From Streptomyces sp. WAC06614 (GTDB lineage Bacteria > Actinomycetota > Actinomycetes > Streptomycetales > Streptomycetaceae): a DNA stretch of 45,062 nucleotides. Positions 18,697-25,932 of this stretch are shown piece by piece. The notes beneath the pieces were generated by a model. The model made no database searches. It was not told the origin of the DNA and was given only the letters and a program-made list of their open reading frames with translations. The stretch is from contig NZ_RPRY01000021.1 in NCBI RefSeq assembly GCF_003949795.1, positions 1 through 45,062 on the forward strand. The letters run 5' to 3'. Both the position numbers and the translations under genes were made by a program. Each line of letters begins with the position of its first letter. Position 1 is the first letter of the stretch.

Positions 18697-19707
18697 TCAC
18701 CTGCCCAGCCGCACCAGCGTCTTGCCGGTGTTGGCCCCGTGCAGCATGCCGACGAAGGCGGCCACGGTCTGGTCGAACCCCTCGGTGACGGTGGCGTCCA
18801 CACCGACCGCGCCGCTGCGCAGGTGCGGGACCAGGAACTCCTCCAGCTCGTCCTGGAGATTGGTGTGGTTCCGTACCAATACGCCTTCCAGACGCAGGGA
18901 CTTGTGCACCACCTCGAACAGGTTGCGCGGCGCGGCCGGCGAACGGTCGCCGTTGTACATCGAGATGCCACCGACCCAGGCGATCCGCCCGTACTCCCGC
19001 AGGTGCGTGATGGCGCCCTCCAGATGGTCCCCGCCCACGTTGTCCACGTACACGTCGAGGCCGTCCGGGGCGGCCACCGCGAGCTGCTCGGCCACCGGCC
19101 CGTCGTGGTAGTCGAACGCCGCGTCCAGGCCCAGGTGTTCGGTGAGGTGGCGCACCTTGGCCGCCGAGCCGGCGCTGCCGACGATCCGCCGGGCCCCCAG
19201 CAGCCGGGCGAGGTGCGCGGTCGCGGTGCCCACCCCGCCCGCCGCGGCGGAGACGAACAGGTCCTCGCCCGCCCGCAGCCGCGCCGTCCGGGTCAGGGCC
19301 GCGTACGCCGTCAGGCCCGTACCGCCGAGGATGCTCAGGTAGGCCTCCAGCGGGACGCCCTCCCAGTTGCGCAGCTTGCGGGTGCCGGCGACGCCCGCGG
19401 TGACCACGGCATGGGTGCGCCAGCCCTCGCGGTGGAAGACCAGGTCGCCCTCGCTCAGGCCGGGGTCGCGCGAGGCGATGACCCGGCCGACCGAGCGGCC
19501 CTCCAGCGGGGCGTGGAGGGCGAAGCCGTCCGGGCCGCCGTCCATCAGGCCGCGGTGGTAGGGGTCCACGGAGAGCAGGAGGTTCTCGACCACGGCCGTG
19601 CCGGGGGCGGGGGAGGGGACGGGTGTGGTCACGTGGCGGAAGTCGGCGGCGGTGGGGAAGCCGGAGGGACGGGAGACCAGGTGCACTTCGTGTGCGGTGG
19701 CGTTCAT
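18697..19707 (-). CDS. NADP-dependent medium-chain reductase (LTB4DH/CurA-like)
   Basis: Zinc-free MDR-family oxidoreductase of 336 residues. Members reduce the double bond of alkenals, enones or similar; the substrate here is unknown. It has the N-terminal GroES-like part with VENLLLSVDPYHRGLM and the Rossmann motif AAAGGVGTATAHLARLLGA. A further typical block is GLDVYVDNVGGDHLEGAITH. The ATG at 19707 follows a -10-like TAGCGT by seven bases, so the mRNA is probably leaderless. Longer upstream starts would run through the operator. The divergent LysR gene and the inverted repeat between them indicate LysR control. Confidence 0.9.
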   Translation of the reverse strand: MNATAHEVHLVSRPSGFPTAADFRHVTTPVPSPAPGTAVVENLLLSVDPYHRGLMDGGPDGFALHAPLEGRSVGRVIASRDPGLSEGDLVFHREGWRTHAVVTAGVAGTRKLRNWEGVPLEAYLSILGGTGLTAYAALTRTARLRAGEDLFVSAAAGGVGTATAHLARLLGARRIVGSAGSAAKVRHLTEHLGLDAAFDYHDGPVAEQLAVAAPDGLDVYVDNVGGDHLEGAITHLREYGRIAWVGGISMYNGDRSPAAPRNLFEVVHKSLRLEGVLVRNHTNLQDELEEFLVPHLRSGAVGVDATVTEGFDQTVAAFVGMLHGANTGKTLVRLGR

Positions 19708-19753
19708 GGACCCGACGCTAGGAAGGAATCGGCGGGCCGGGCAGAGGGTTGGG

Positions 19754-19778
19754 TTCATGGAAGCCGCACATCCATGAA
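19754..19778. promoter_or_regulatory. LysR-type operator TTCATGGA-N9-TCCATGAA
   Basis: A perfect 8-bp inverted repeat, TTCATGGA (19754-19761) and TCCATGAA (19771-19778), holds T-N11-A LysR cores. Its centre is about 59 bases upstream of the probable transcription start of the reductase (19707), the classic place of a LysR recognition site. A third half-site, TTCATGGA (19703-19710), covers the reductase start codon and lies 51 bases, about five helical turns, from the first. Confidence 0.75.
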
Positions 19779-19808
19779 CGCCGCTCATACAACGAGGTGG
19801 GAGCCCCC

Positions 19809-20690
19809 GTGGCCGAGCTCGCTCCGCAGGAACTCCGGGTCCTGGTCGCCGTCGCCGACGCCGGCGGCTTCTCCGCCGCCGGGACCGCCCTGGGCCTGAC
19901 CCAGTCCGCCGTCTCGCACTCCGTGCGCGGCAGCGAGGGCAAGATCGGGGCGGTGCTCTTCGAGCGGGGCCGCACCGGCGCCCGGCCCACCCCGGCCGGC
20001 GAGCGGGCGGTCGCCCACGCCCGCCGGATCCTGCGGCTCTACGAGGTCCTGGGCGCCGAGGCCCGCGGCGCCGGGCGCGGCGCCCTGGAGGGGACCCTGC
20101 GCATCGCGGCCTTCCGCAGCGCCGCCCTGCACCTGCTGCCCCCCGCCCTGGAGCGGCTCACCTCCCGGCACCCGGGCCTGCGCCCGGAGGTCCGGGTGGT
20201 GCGCGAACTCGGCGCCGGCACCGCCGGGGAGGTCGCCGAAGGGCGGGCCGACCTCGGCATCGCCACCCTGGGCGGCTCCGCCGCCGTACCGGCCGGGCTG
20301 CTGTCCGGGGCGCTGGTCGAGGAGCCGTACGCGCTGGTGCACCCGGCCGGGCATCCCGACCCGCGCTCGCTGCCGCTGCTGGACTGGGACGAGAACTGCG
20401 GCTCGTACACCCGGCAGTGGTGGGCCGCCCAGGACTGGATCCCGCGGGCCACGGTCAAGGCCGAGGACGACGGGATGGTGCTGACCATGGTCGGCCGGGG
20501 GCTGGGCATGGCGATCATGCCCGCGCTCTCCCTGGACGGAGCAACCGGCGCGGTCGAGATCGCCGACCTCGGGCCGGACCGCCCCACCCGCACCGTGGGC
20601 TACGTCACCACCCGCGAACAGGGCGCGACCCTGGCCGTCCAGGCGCTGATCAGGGAGTTGCGGGCGGGCCGGGAGCGCCCCGCCGGATGA
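19809..20690 (+). CDS. LysR family transcriptional regulator
   Basis: A 293-residue regulator. The N-terminal HTH (~5-60) contains LVAVADAGGFSAAGTALGLT, QSAVSHSVRGSE and LFERGRTGARPTPAGE. The C-terminal part is a periplasmic-binding-like effector domain from ~85, with LRIAAFRSAALHLLPPAL. GTG 19809 is preferred because GAGGTGGGAG (19794-19803) forms the ribosome site; an earlier in-frame GTG lies inside that box. It is divergent from the reductase gene, which it probably activates through the repeat between them. Confidence 0.92.
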   Translation: MAELAPQELRVLVAVADAGGFSAAGTALGLTQSAVSHSVRGSEGKIGAVLFERGRTGARPTPAGERAVAHARRILRLYEVLGAEARGAGRGALEGTLRIAAFRSAALHLLPPALERLTSRHPGLRPEVRVVRELGAGTAGEVAEGRADLGIATLGGSAAVPAGLLSGALVEEPYALVHPAGHPDPRSLPLLDWDENCGSYTRQWWAAQDWIPRATVKAEDDGMVLTMVGRGLGMAIMPALSLDGATGAVEIADLGPDRPTRTVGYVTTREQGATLAVQALIRELRAGRERPAG

Positions 20691-20760
20691 GCCGGAGCCC
20701 CCGGGCGGCACCCTGCCGGGTGGTCGTCGTCTCAGATACTAGGAAGTCCGAGTAATTGCG

Positions 20761-20789
20761 CAGACATACAGCCCGTGCTGCCCTAGCTT
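20761..20789 (+). promoter_or_regulatory. Candidate housekeeping promoter for the small ORF upstream of leuB
   Basis: CAGACA (20761-20766), 17 bases, then TAGCTT (20784-20789) fits the streptomycete vegetative pattern TTGACn-N17-TAGnnT. It implies a leader of about 150 bases before the 45-residue ORF. That leader has small GC hairpins (for example GCAGG/CCTGC) but I recognise no known riboswitch. Confidence 0.4.
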
Positions 20790-20949
20790 GGTAGAAGCCG
20801 AACAGCTCGCCGATCCGGCGACGGCGGTCGACAGCGCGCGCCCCGCGCAGGCAACCCCTGCGGCGCACCGCTTCCCGCCCTCTACGGCGCCTTGAAGGAA
20901 CCCCTCATCCGTGGCCCCGCCACGCCGTGATCTCAAGGAGTCGATCACC

Positions 20950-21087
20950 ATGCACACGACCACCTCCGCCCCCGCCACCCGTCGCGTCCGGCACTCCTCC
21001 TCCACCGACGCCGACCGCCGCAACGCCGCCGCGGCCCTGCAGCGCGCCCTGGACCGCCGCGACAACGGCGGCGCCACCGGCCACTGA
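20950..21087 (+). CDS. Conserved small basic protein, 45 residues
   Basis: A short ORF with a strong ribosome site (AAGGAG, 20935-20940, nine bases from ATG). The product starts with a Thr/Ser/Ala tail, then has a charged helical core, DADRRNAAAALQRALDRRDN, and ends in Gly. There is no signal peptide, membrane segment or Cys. I recall similar 44-48 residue proteins annotated as hypothetical in other streptomycetes; no function is known to me. The leuB start is 90 bases downstream, beyond a long hairpin. Confidence 0.75.
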   Translation: MHTTTSAPATRRVRHSSSTDADRRNAAAALQRALDRRDNGGATGH

Positions 21088-21111
21088 GGCCCGCGGACCG
21101 GACGAGCCCCA

Positions 21112-21147
21112 GACACGCCCCGTCCATATGGTGGACAGGGGCGTGTC
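21112..21147 (+). terminator. Long hairpin between the small ORF and leuB
   Basis: GACACGCCCCGTCCA (21112-21126) pairs over 15 bp with 21132-21147, with one bulged A and a TATGG loop. It lies 31 bases before the leuB start and has no T-run. It may end the small-ORF transcript, or shape the leuB 5' leader. Confidence 0.6.
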
Positions 21148-21177
21148 AGGGGATGGGACAAGGAGTACGGTGCGGAC

Positions 21178-22218
21178 ATGGCGCACAGCATCAATCTCGC
21201 AGTGATCCCCGGCGACGGCATCGGCCAGGAAGTGGTGGCCCAGGGCCTGAAGGTCCTCACCGCCGTCCTGCCCGAGGACGTCAAGCTGGAGACCAAGCAG
21301 TACGACCTCGGCGCCCAGCGCTGGCACCGCACCGGGGAGACCCTCCCGGACGCGGAGCTGGAGGCGCTGCGGCACCACGACGCGATCCTGCTCGGCGCCA
21401 TCGGTGACCCGTCGGTCCCCTCCGGCGTGCTGGAGCGCGGGCTGCTGCTGAAGCTGCGCTTCGCCTTCGACCACTTCGTCAACCTGAGGCCGTCGAAGCT
21501 GTTCCCGAACACCGCCACCCCGCTGGCCGGCCGGCCCGACATCGACTTCGTCGTCGTCCGCGAGGGCACCGAAGGCCCCTACACGGGCAACGGTGGCTCC
21601 CTGCGCACCGGCACCCCCGCCGAGGTGGCCACCGAGGTCAGCGTCAACACCGCGTACGGGGTCGAGCGGGTGGTCCGGGACGCGTACGAGCGGGCCAACT
21701 CCCGCCCCCGCAAGAAGCTGACGCTCGTCCACAAGAACAACGTCCTCGTGTACGCGGGCCACATGTGGAAGAACATCTTCGACAAGGTCGGCCAGGAGTA
21801 CCCCGAGGTCACCACCGACTACCTGCACGTCGACGCCGCGACCATCTTCTTCGTGACCCAGCCCGAGCGCTTCGACGTCATCGTCACGGACAACCTCTTC
21901 GGTGACATCCTCACCGACCTGGCCGCCGCGGTCACCGGCGGCATCGGCCTGGCCGCCTCCGGGAACATCAACCCGACCGGCACCTTCCCGTCCATGTTCG
22001 AGCCCGTCCACGGCTCGGCCCCGGACATCGCGGGTACCGGCAAGGCCGACCCGACCGCGACGATCCTCTCCGTCGCCCTCCTGCTGCGCCACCTCGGCCA
22101 CGAGGCCGAGGCCGCCCGGATCGAGGACGCGGTCTCCGCCGACCTGGCCGAGCGGGACGGGACGTTCCGTTCCACGGACCGGATCGGCGACGACCTCGCC
22201 GCGCGAGTAGCCGGCTGA
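21178..22218 (+). CDS. leuB: 3-isopropylmalate dehydrogenase
   Basis: NAD-dependent oxidative decarboxylation of 3-isopropylmalate, the third step of leucine synthesis. The 346-residue product is typical in length. The start has [12 protein letters not shown]. Substrate and metal sites include [17 protein letters not shown] and [23 protein letters not shown] binding uses [20 protein letters not shown]. Actinobacterial LeuB of this kind is close to the tartrate dehydrogenase subgroup, but the genome context (ilvE next) supports leucine synthesis. AAGGAG (21160-21165) lies a little far upstream. Confidence 0.96.
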   Translation: MAHSINLAVIPGDGIGQEVVAQGLKVLTAVLPEDVKLETKQYDLGAQRWHRTGETLPDAELEALRHHDAILLGAIGDPSVPSGVLERGLLLKLRFAFDHFVNLRPSKLFPNTATPLAGRPDIDFVVVREGTEGPYTGNGGSLRTGTPAEVATEVSVNTAYGVERVVRDAYERANSRPRKKLTLVHKNNVLVYAGHMWKNIFDKVGQEYPEVTTDYLHVDAATIFFVTQPERFDVIVTDNLFGDILTDLAAAVTGGIGLAASGNINPTGTFPSMFEPVHGSAPDIAGTGKADPTATILSVALLLRHLGHEAEAARIEDAVSADLAERDGTFRSTDRIGDDLAARVAG

Positions 22219-22236
22219 CCCGGCAGCTCCACCCCT

Positions 22237-22277
22237 GGAAGGCCGCCGGGCCGAGCACCACCCCCCGGCGGCTTTCC
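22237..22277 (+). terminator. Terminator after leuB
   Basis: GGAAGGCCGCCGGG (22237-22250) pairs with CCCGGCGGCTTTCC (22264-22277) over 14 bp with one G-U pair. It starts 18 bases after the leuB stop. ilvE therefore probably has its own promoter in the remaining ~165 bases. Confidence 0.8.
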
Positions 22278-22446
22278 CTGTGCGGCCCCGGGTGCCACCA
22301 TCTCCCTGGGCCGCTCCTTCCCGTTTCTCCGTGACCACCCCGCGCGCGATAATCGAACGCGAGGCCGCGGATTACGGGGAAGCTCGGACGTCCTGGTACG
22401 TCGTGAGAGCGGTCCGCCATACACAACCGGTGAAGGACAAGCACTC

Positions 22447-23532
22447 ATGACGACGCCCACGATCGAGCTCAAGCCCTCCTCGAACCCGCTGTCCGACGCG
22501 GAGCGCGAGGCGATCCTGGCCAGCCCCGGATTCGGCCGCCACTTCACCGACCACATGGTGACGATCAAGTGGACCGAGGGCCGCGGCTGGCACGACGCGG
22601 AACTGGTCCCGTACGCGCCGCTGTCGATCGACCCCGCGAACATGACCCTGCACTACGCGCAGACGATCTTCGAGGGTCTCAAGGCCTACCGGCAGCCCGA
22701 CGGCACCGTCGCCACCTTCCGCCCGCAGGCCAACGCCGAGCGCTTCCAGGCCTCCGCCCGCCGCATGGCCATGCCCGAGCTGCCCACCGAGCTGTTCATC
22801 GCCGCCTGCGACGCCCTGATCCAGCAGGACCGCGCGTGGGTCCCGGACTCCGGCGAGGCCTCGCTGTACCTGCGGCCGTTCATGTTCGCCTCCGAGGTCG
22901 GCCTCGGCGTCCGCCCGGCCAACGAGTTCCTGTTCATGGTGATCGCCTCCCCGGCCGGCGCCTACTTCCCCGGGGGCGTCAAGCCGGTCTCCGTCTGGCT
23001 CTCCGAGGAGTACGTCCGCGCGGTCAAGGGCGGCACCGGCGCGGCCAAGACCGGCGGCAACTACGCCGCTTCGCTGGTCGCCCAGGCGCAGGCCGCCGAG
23101 CACGGCTGCGACCAGGTGGTCTGGCTGGACGCCGTCGAGCACCGGTGGATCGAGGAAATGGGCGGCATGAACCTGTACTTCGTGTACGGGGACCGCATCG
23201 TCACCCCCGAGCTGACCGGCTCGCTGCTGCCCGGCATCACCCGCGACTCGCTGCTGACCATCGCCCGGGACCTCGGCTACACGGCCGAGGAGGGACGTAT
23301 CTCCACCGAGGACTGGAAGCGCGACAACGAGAACGGCACCCTCACCGAGGTCTTCGCCTGCGGCACCGCTGCCGTGATCACCCCGGTCGGCTCGGTCAAG
23401 TCCGAGCGCGCCAACTGGACCCAGGGCAACGGTGAGCCCGGCGAGGTCACCATGAAGCTCCGCAAGGCCCTGCTGGACCTCCAGACCGGCCGCACCCCGG
23501 ACACCCACGGCTGGATGCACCCGCTCGGCTGA
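22447..23532 (+). CDS. ilvE: Branched-chain amino acid aminotransferase
   Basis: PLP enzyme of fold type IV that catalyses the last step of Val, Leu and Ile synthesis and the first step of their breakdown. The 361-residue, class-IV (mammalian/actinobacterial BCAT-like) product contains [13 protein letters not shown], the PLP Lys in [15 protein letters not shown], and [14 protein letters not shown]. The phosphate-binding end is [21 protein letters not shown] (22431-22436) lies upstream of ATG 22447. Confidence 0.97.
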   Translation: MTTPTIELKPSSNPLSDAEREAILASPGFGRHFTDHMVTIKWTEGRGWHDAELVPYAPLSIDPANMTLHYAQTIFEGLKAYRQPDGTVATFRPQANAERFQASARRMAMPELPTELFIAACDALIQQDRAWVPDSGEASLYLRPFMFASEVGLGVRPANEFLFMVIASPAGAYFPGGVKPVSVWLSEEYVRAVKGGTGAAKTGGNYAASLVAQAQAAEHGCDQVVWLDAVEHRWIEEMGGMNLYFVYGDRIVTPELTGSLLPGITRDSLLTIARDLGYTAEEGRISTEDWKRDNENGTLTEVFACGTAAVITPVGSVKSERANWTQGNGEPGEVTMKLRKALLDLQTGRTPDTHGWMHPLG

Positions 23533-23573
23533 CCGGACCGGGATACGGGTCCGTAGGCCGACCCGGACGTACG

Positions 23574-23616
23574 ACGACGAGGCCCGCCCCTCGACCGGAG
23601 GGGCGGGCCTCGTCGT
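23574..23616. terminator. Bidirectional terminator between ilvE and the permease
   Basis: A perfect 19-bp stem (23574-23592 with 23598-23616) closes a 5-base loop. It lies between the convergent ilvE and NCS1 permease genes and is symmetric enough to serve both strands. Confidence 0.9.
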
Positions 23617-23633
23617 GCACCGGGCGCGGCGGC

Positions 23634-25067
23634 TCAGGCGGAGGCGGGCTCCGGCCGGCGCTCCGGCGCCGCGCCGGTGGCCGGCGGGGCGGTGCGGCGC
23701 ACGGTCAGGGCGGTGTACACCAGGCCGCCGACCAGGCCCGACAGGATGAAGGAGCAGTCCACGCCACCGGTGAGGGCGAGCAGCGGGCCCTGGTAGAAGG
23801 GGGTGGTGACGGCGAGCAGGCCGACGCCCGCGCCGACCGCCCAGGAGACGGTGGCCCGGAGGTTCCAGCCGGCCCGGTACCAGTAGGCCCCGCCGACCGA
23901 GCGGCGGTTGAAGACCTGGAGCGCGTCGGCGTCGTACACGCCACGACATCGGACGTACCCGATGAGCGTGATCACGGCCCACGGGGTGCCGATGGCGGTC
24001 AGCAGCAGGACGAACGAGGTCATCGCGGACTGCACGTCCCACTCGAAGGAGCCGACGAAGACGAACGCGGTCGCGACGGCCGCCGCGACCAGCGTGGCCG
24101 TGCTCCGGGTGGCCCGCGGCACGATGGCGTCCAGGTCCAGGCCCATGGAGTAGAGCATCAGCCCGGCGTTGCCCACCGACCCGGCACCGGCCGCGACCAG
24201 CAGCGGGAGCAGGTACCACCCGGGGGAGGCGGCCACGAGCGGGCCCGCGTAGTCCTCGCCGGCCCGGGCGGCCAGGGCGGTGACGGTGCCGAAGAGCTGC
24301 GGCAGCAGCAGGCCCACGAACAGGCCCAGACAGGTGGCCCGCAGGACCGAGCGGGAGCTGTGCCGGCGCGGGGAGATGTAGCGGGTGTAGTCGCCGAGCA
24401 GGGTGATGAAGGCGACCGGCCCGCTGAGCCCGGCGGCGACGGCGGCGAGCAGCCAGGTCGGCCAGAAGGAGCCGAGCAGGTACGGCGTGTCCGGCGGGGC
24501 GGCGGTGGTGAAGTCGCCGGAGTACGCGTAGACGCCGATCAGCAGCAGGACCACCATGCCCACCGACAGCAGCTTGCTCATGCGCAGCAGCAGCCGGTAG
24601 CCGAAGACCGCGGCGACCACGGTCAGGGCGGCCAGCGCCCCGTACATCCCGGCGCGGGTGGCCCCGGTGTCCGGCAGGCCGGTCAGCCGGGCGAGCACGC
24701 CCACCATGACGTCGCCGCCGATCCACAGCGTGAGCGCCGTGTAGCCGAGTGCGAGCAGCAGGCCGACCACCGACCCGACGAGCCGGCCCCGGACGCCGAA
24801 CTGGGCGCCGCTCGAGGTCGACAGGTTGGTGGCGGTGCGCAGCGACACGAGGGCGAGCGGCGCGGTGAACGCGATGCCGATCAGCGTGCCCGCCACGATG
24901 GCGGTGACCGACGGCCACAGCCCGAGCCCGAAGGACGGGGGCAGCCAGCCGAAGACGATCACACCGAGGCAGAGGTTCGAGCCGAGCAGGATCGACAGCA
25001 GATCACGGGGACCGCTGGTGCGCTCCTCGTCGGGGATCGTGTCGACTCCGCGCTGTTCTATCGGCAT
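23634..25067 (-). CDS. NCS1-family purine/cytosine permease
   Basis: Secondary transporter of the nucleobase-cation-symport-1 family (CodB type), 477 residues with about twelve membrane helices. Signature parts are FGWLPPSFGLGLWPS near helix 1-2, SSGAQFGVRGR, and GDYTRYISPRRHS in the middle. Substrates in the family include cytosine, purines, allantoin and hydantoins; which one cannot be told. ATG 25067 has GGGAG seven bases upstream. The gene is divergent from ureAB across a 160-base region carrying two similar palindromes, which suggests shared control and a substrate linked to urea or ureide nitrogen. Confidence 0.92.
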   Translation of the reverse strand: MPIEQRGVDTIPDEERTSGPRDLLSILLGSNLCLGVIVFGWLPPSFGLGLWPSVTAIVAGTLIGIAFTAPLALVSLRTATNLSTSSGAQFGVRGRLVGSVVGLLLALGYTALTLWIGGDVMVGVLARLTGLPDTGATRAGMYGALAALTVVAAVFGYRLLLRMSKLLSVGMVVLLLIGVYAYSGDFTTAAPPDTPYLLGSFWPTWLLAAVAAGLSGPVAFITLLGDYTRYISPRRHSSRSVLRATCLGLFVGLLLPQLFGTVTALAARAGEDYAGPLVAASPGWYLLPLLVAAGAGSVGNAGLMLYSMGLDLDAIVPRATRSTATLVAAAVATAFVFVGSFEWDVQSAMTSFVLLLTAIGTPWAVITLIGYVRCRGVYDADALQVFNRRSVGGAYWYRAGWNLRATVSWAVGAGVGLLAVTTPFYQGPLLALTGGVDCSFILSGLVGGLVYTALTVRRTAPPATGAAPERRPEPASA

Positions 25068-25117
25068 GGGGGGACTCCCGTGGCAGAGGACAAGGGACTG
25101 GGGGCGGGGGAGGCTCT

Positions 25118-25132
25118 TTGAGTGACACTCAA
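25118..25132. promoter_or_regulatory. Operator candidate TTGAGTG-A-CACTCAA
   Basis: A perfect 15-bp palindrome lies 51 bases upstream of the permease ATG. It shares the core GAGTGAnnCTC with a second inverted repeat nearer ureAB. Probably one regulator dimer binds each. Confidence 0.6.
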
Positions 25133-25185
25133 TGTGACCTAAGGCCCTGTCTGCGGTCAATGGTTTCCAGCCACGAGGTGAAGAG

Positions 25186-25202
25186 TTAGAGTGATGCTCT
25201 AA
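25186..25202. promoter_or_regulatory. Operator candidate TTAGAG-N5-CTCTAA
   Basis: A perfect 6-bp inverted repeat with a 5-base spacer, containing GAGTGATGCTC, 26 bases upstream of the ureAB start codon. It is the partner of the palindrome at 25118-25132; the centres are 69 bases apart. I found no third copy of the GAGTGAnnCTC core in the window. Confidence 0.55.
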
Positions 25203-25227
25203 ACCTGTGAGCTTGGAGGTGGACGTC

Positions 25228-25932
25228 GTGCGCCTGACCCCTACGGAGCGCGACCGGCTGCTGCTCTTCGGAGCCGCGGAACTGGCCCGTGCCCGCCGCG
25301 CCCGTGGCCTGAAGCTGAACGTGCCGGAGGCCACGGCGCTGATCGCCGACACGGTCTGCGAGGCGGCCCGGGACGGCAAGCGGCTCGCCGAGGCCATCGA
25401 GGCCGCGCGCAGCGTGCTGGGCCCGGACGACGTGCTGCCCGGCGTCGCCGACGTGGTCACCGAGGTGCACGTCGAGGCCGTCTTCGACGACGGGTCCCGG
25501 CTCGCCGTGGTCTCCGCGCCCATCAAGGGCGCCACCGGCCTCGGCGAGGACGCCCCCGGCGCGGTCGTGCCCGGCCCGCAGACACCGGCCCCCGCACCGG
25601 AGCTGACGCTGACCGTCCGCAACACCGCGACCGTGCCGGTCAGCGTGACCTCCCACTTCCACTTCTTCGAGGCCAACCCGCGGCTGGACTTCGACCGGGC
25701 CGCCGCCTACGGGATGCGGCTGTGCGTGCCGGCCGGCTCGTCGGTGCGGTTCGACCCGGGCGGCGAGGCCGAGGTGGGTCTCGTGCCGATCGGCGGGGAT
25801 CGGGTCGCCATCGGTTTCGCCGGGTTGGTCGACGGTCCTCTGGACGCTCCCGGCGCCAAGGAGGAGGCGCTGCGGCGGGCGGTGGCCTGCGGTTACCTGG
25901 GTACGGACGGCACAGAAGGAACTTCGCGATGA
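25228..25932 (+). CDS. ureA: Urease gamma-beta fusion subunit
   Basis: Structural urease subunit in which gamma (UreA, ~1-100) and beta (UreB, ~125-225) domains are joined by a short Pro/Ala linker; 234 residues. The gamma part begins RLTPTERDRLLLFGAAELAR and contains LNVPEATALIADTVCEAARDG. The beta part has NTATVPVSVTSHFHFFEANP, LDFDRAAAYGMRL, PAGSSVRF and GFAGLVDGPLD. GTG 25228 is chosen because GGAGG (25215-25219) precedes it; a GTG at 25207 lies upstream of that box. The stop overlaps the ureC start (ATGA), so the two subunits are translationally coupled. Confidence 0.94.
   Translation: MRLTPTERDRLLLFGAAELARARRARGLKLNVPEATALIADTVCEAARDGKRLAEAIEAARSVLGPDDVLPGVADVVTEVHVEAVFDDGSRLAVVSAPIKGATGLGEDAPGAVVPGPQTPAPAPELTLTVRNTATVPVSVTSHFHFFEANPRLDFDRAAAYGMRLCVPAGSSVRFDPGGEAEVGLVPIGGDRVAIGFAGLVDGPLDAPGAKEEALRRAVACGYLGTDGTEGTSR

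Noticed and set aside
20796..20949. A riboswitch or leucine-responsive RNA element ahead of leuB
   Set aside because: The leader has small GC hairpins but I see no known riboswitch core, T-box or run of leucine codons.
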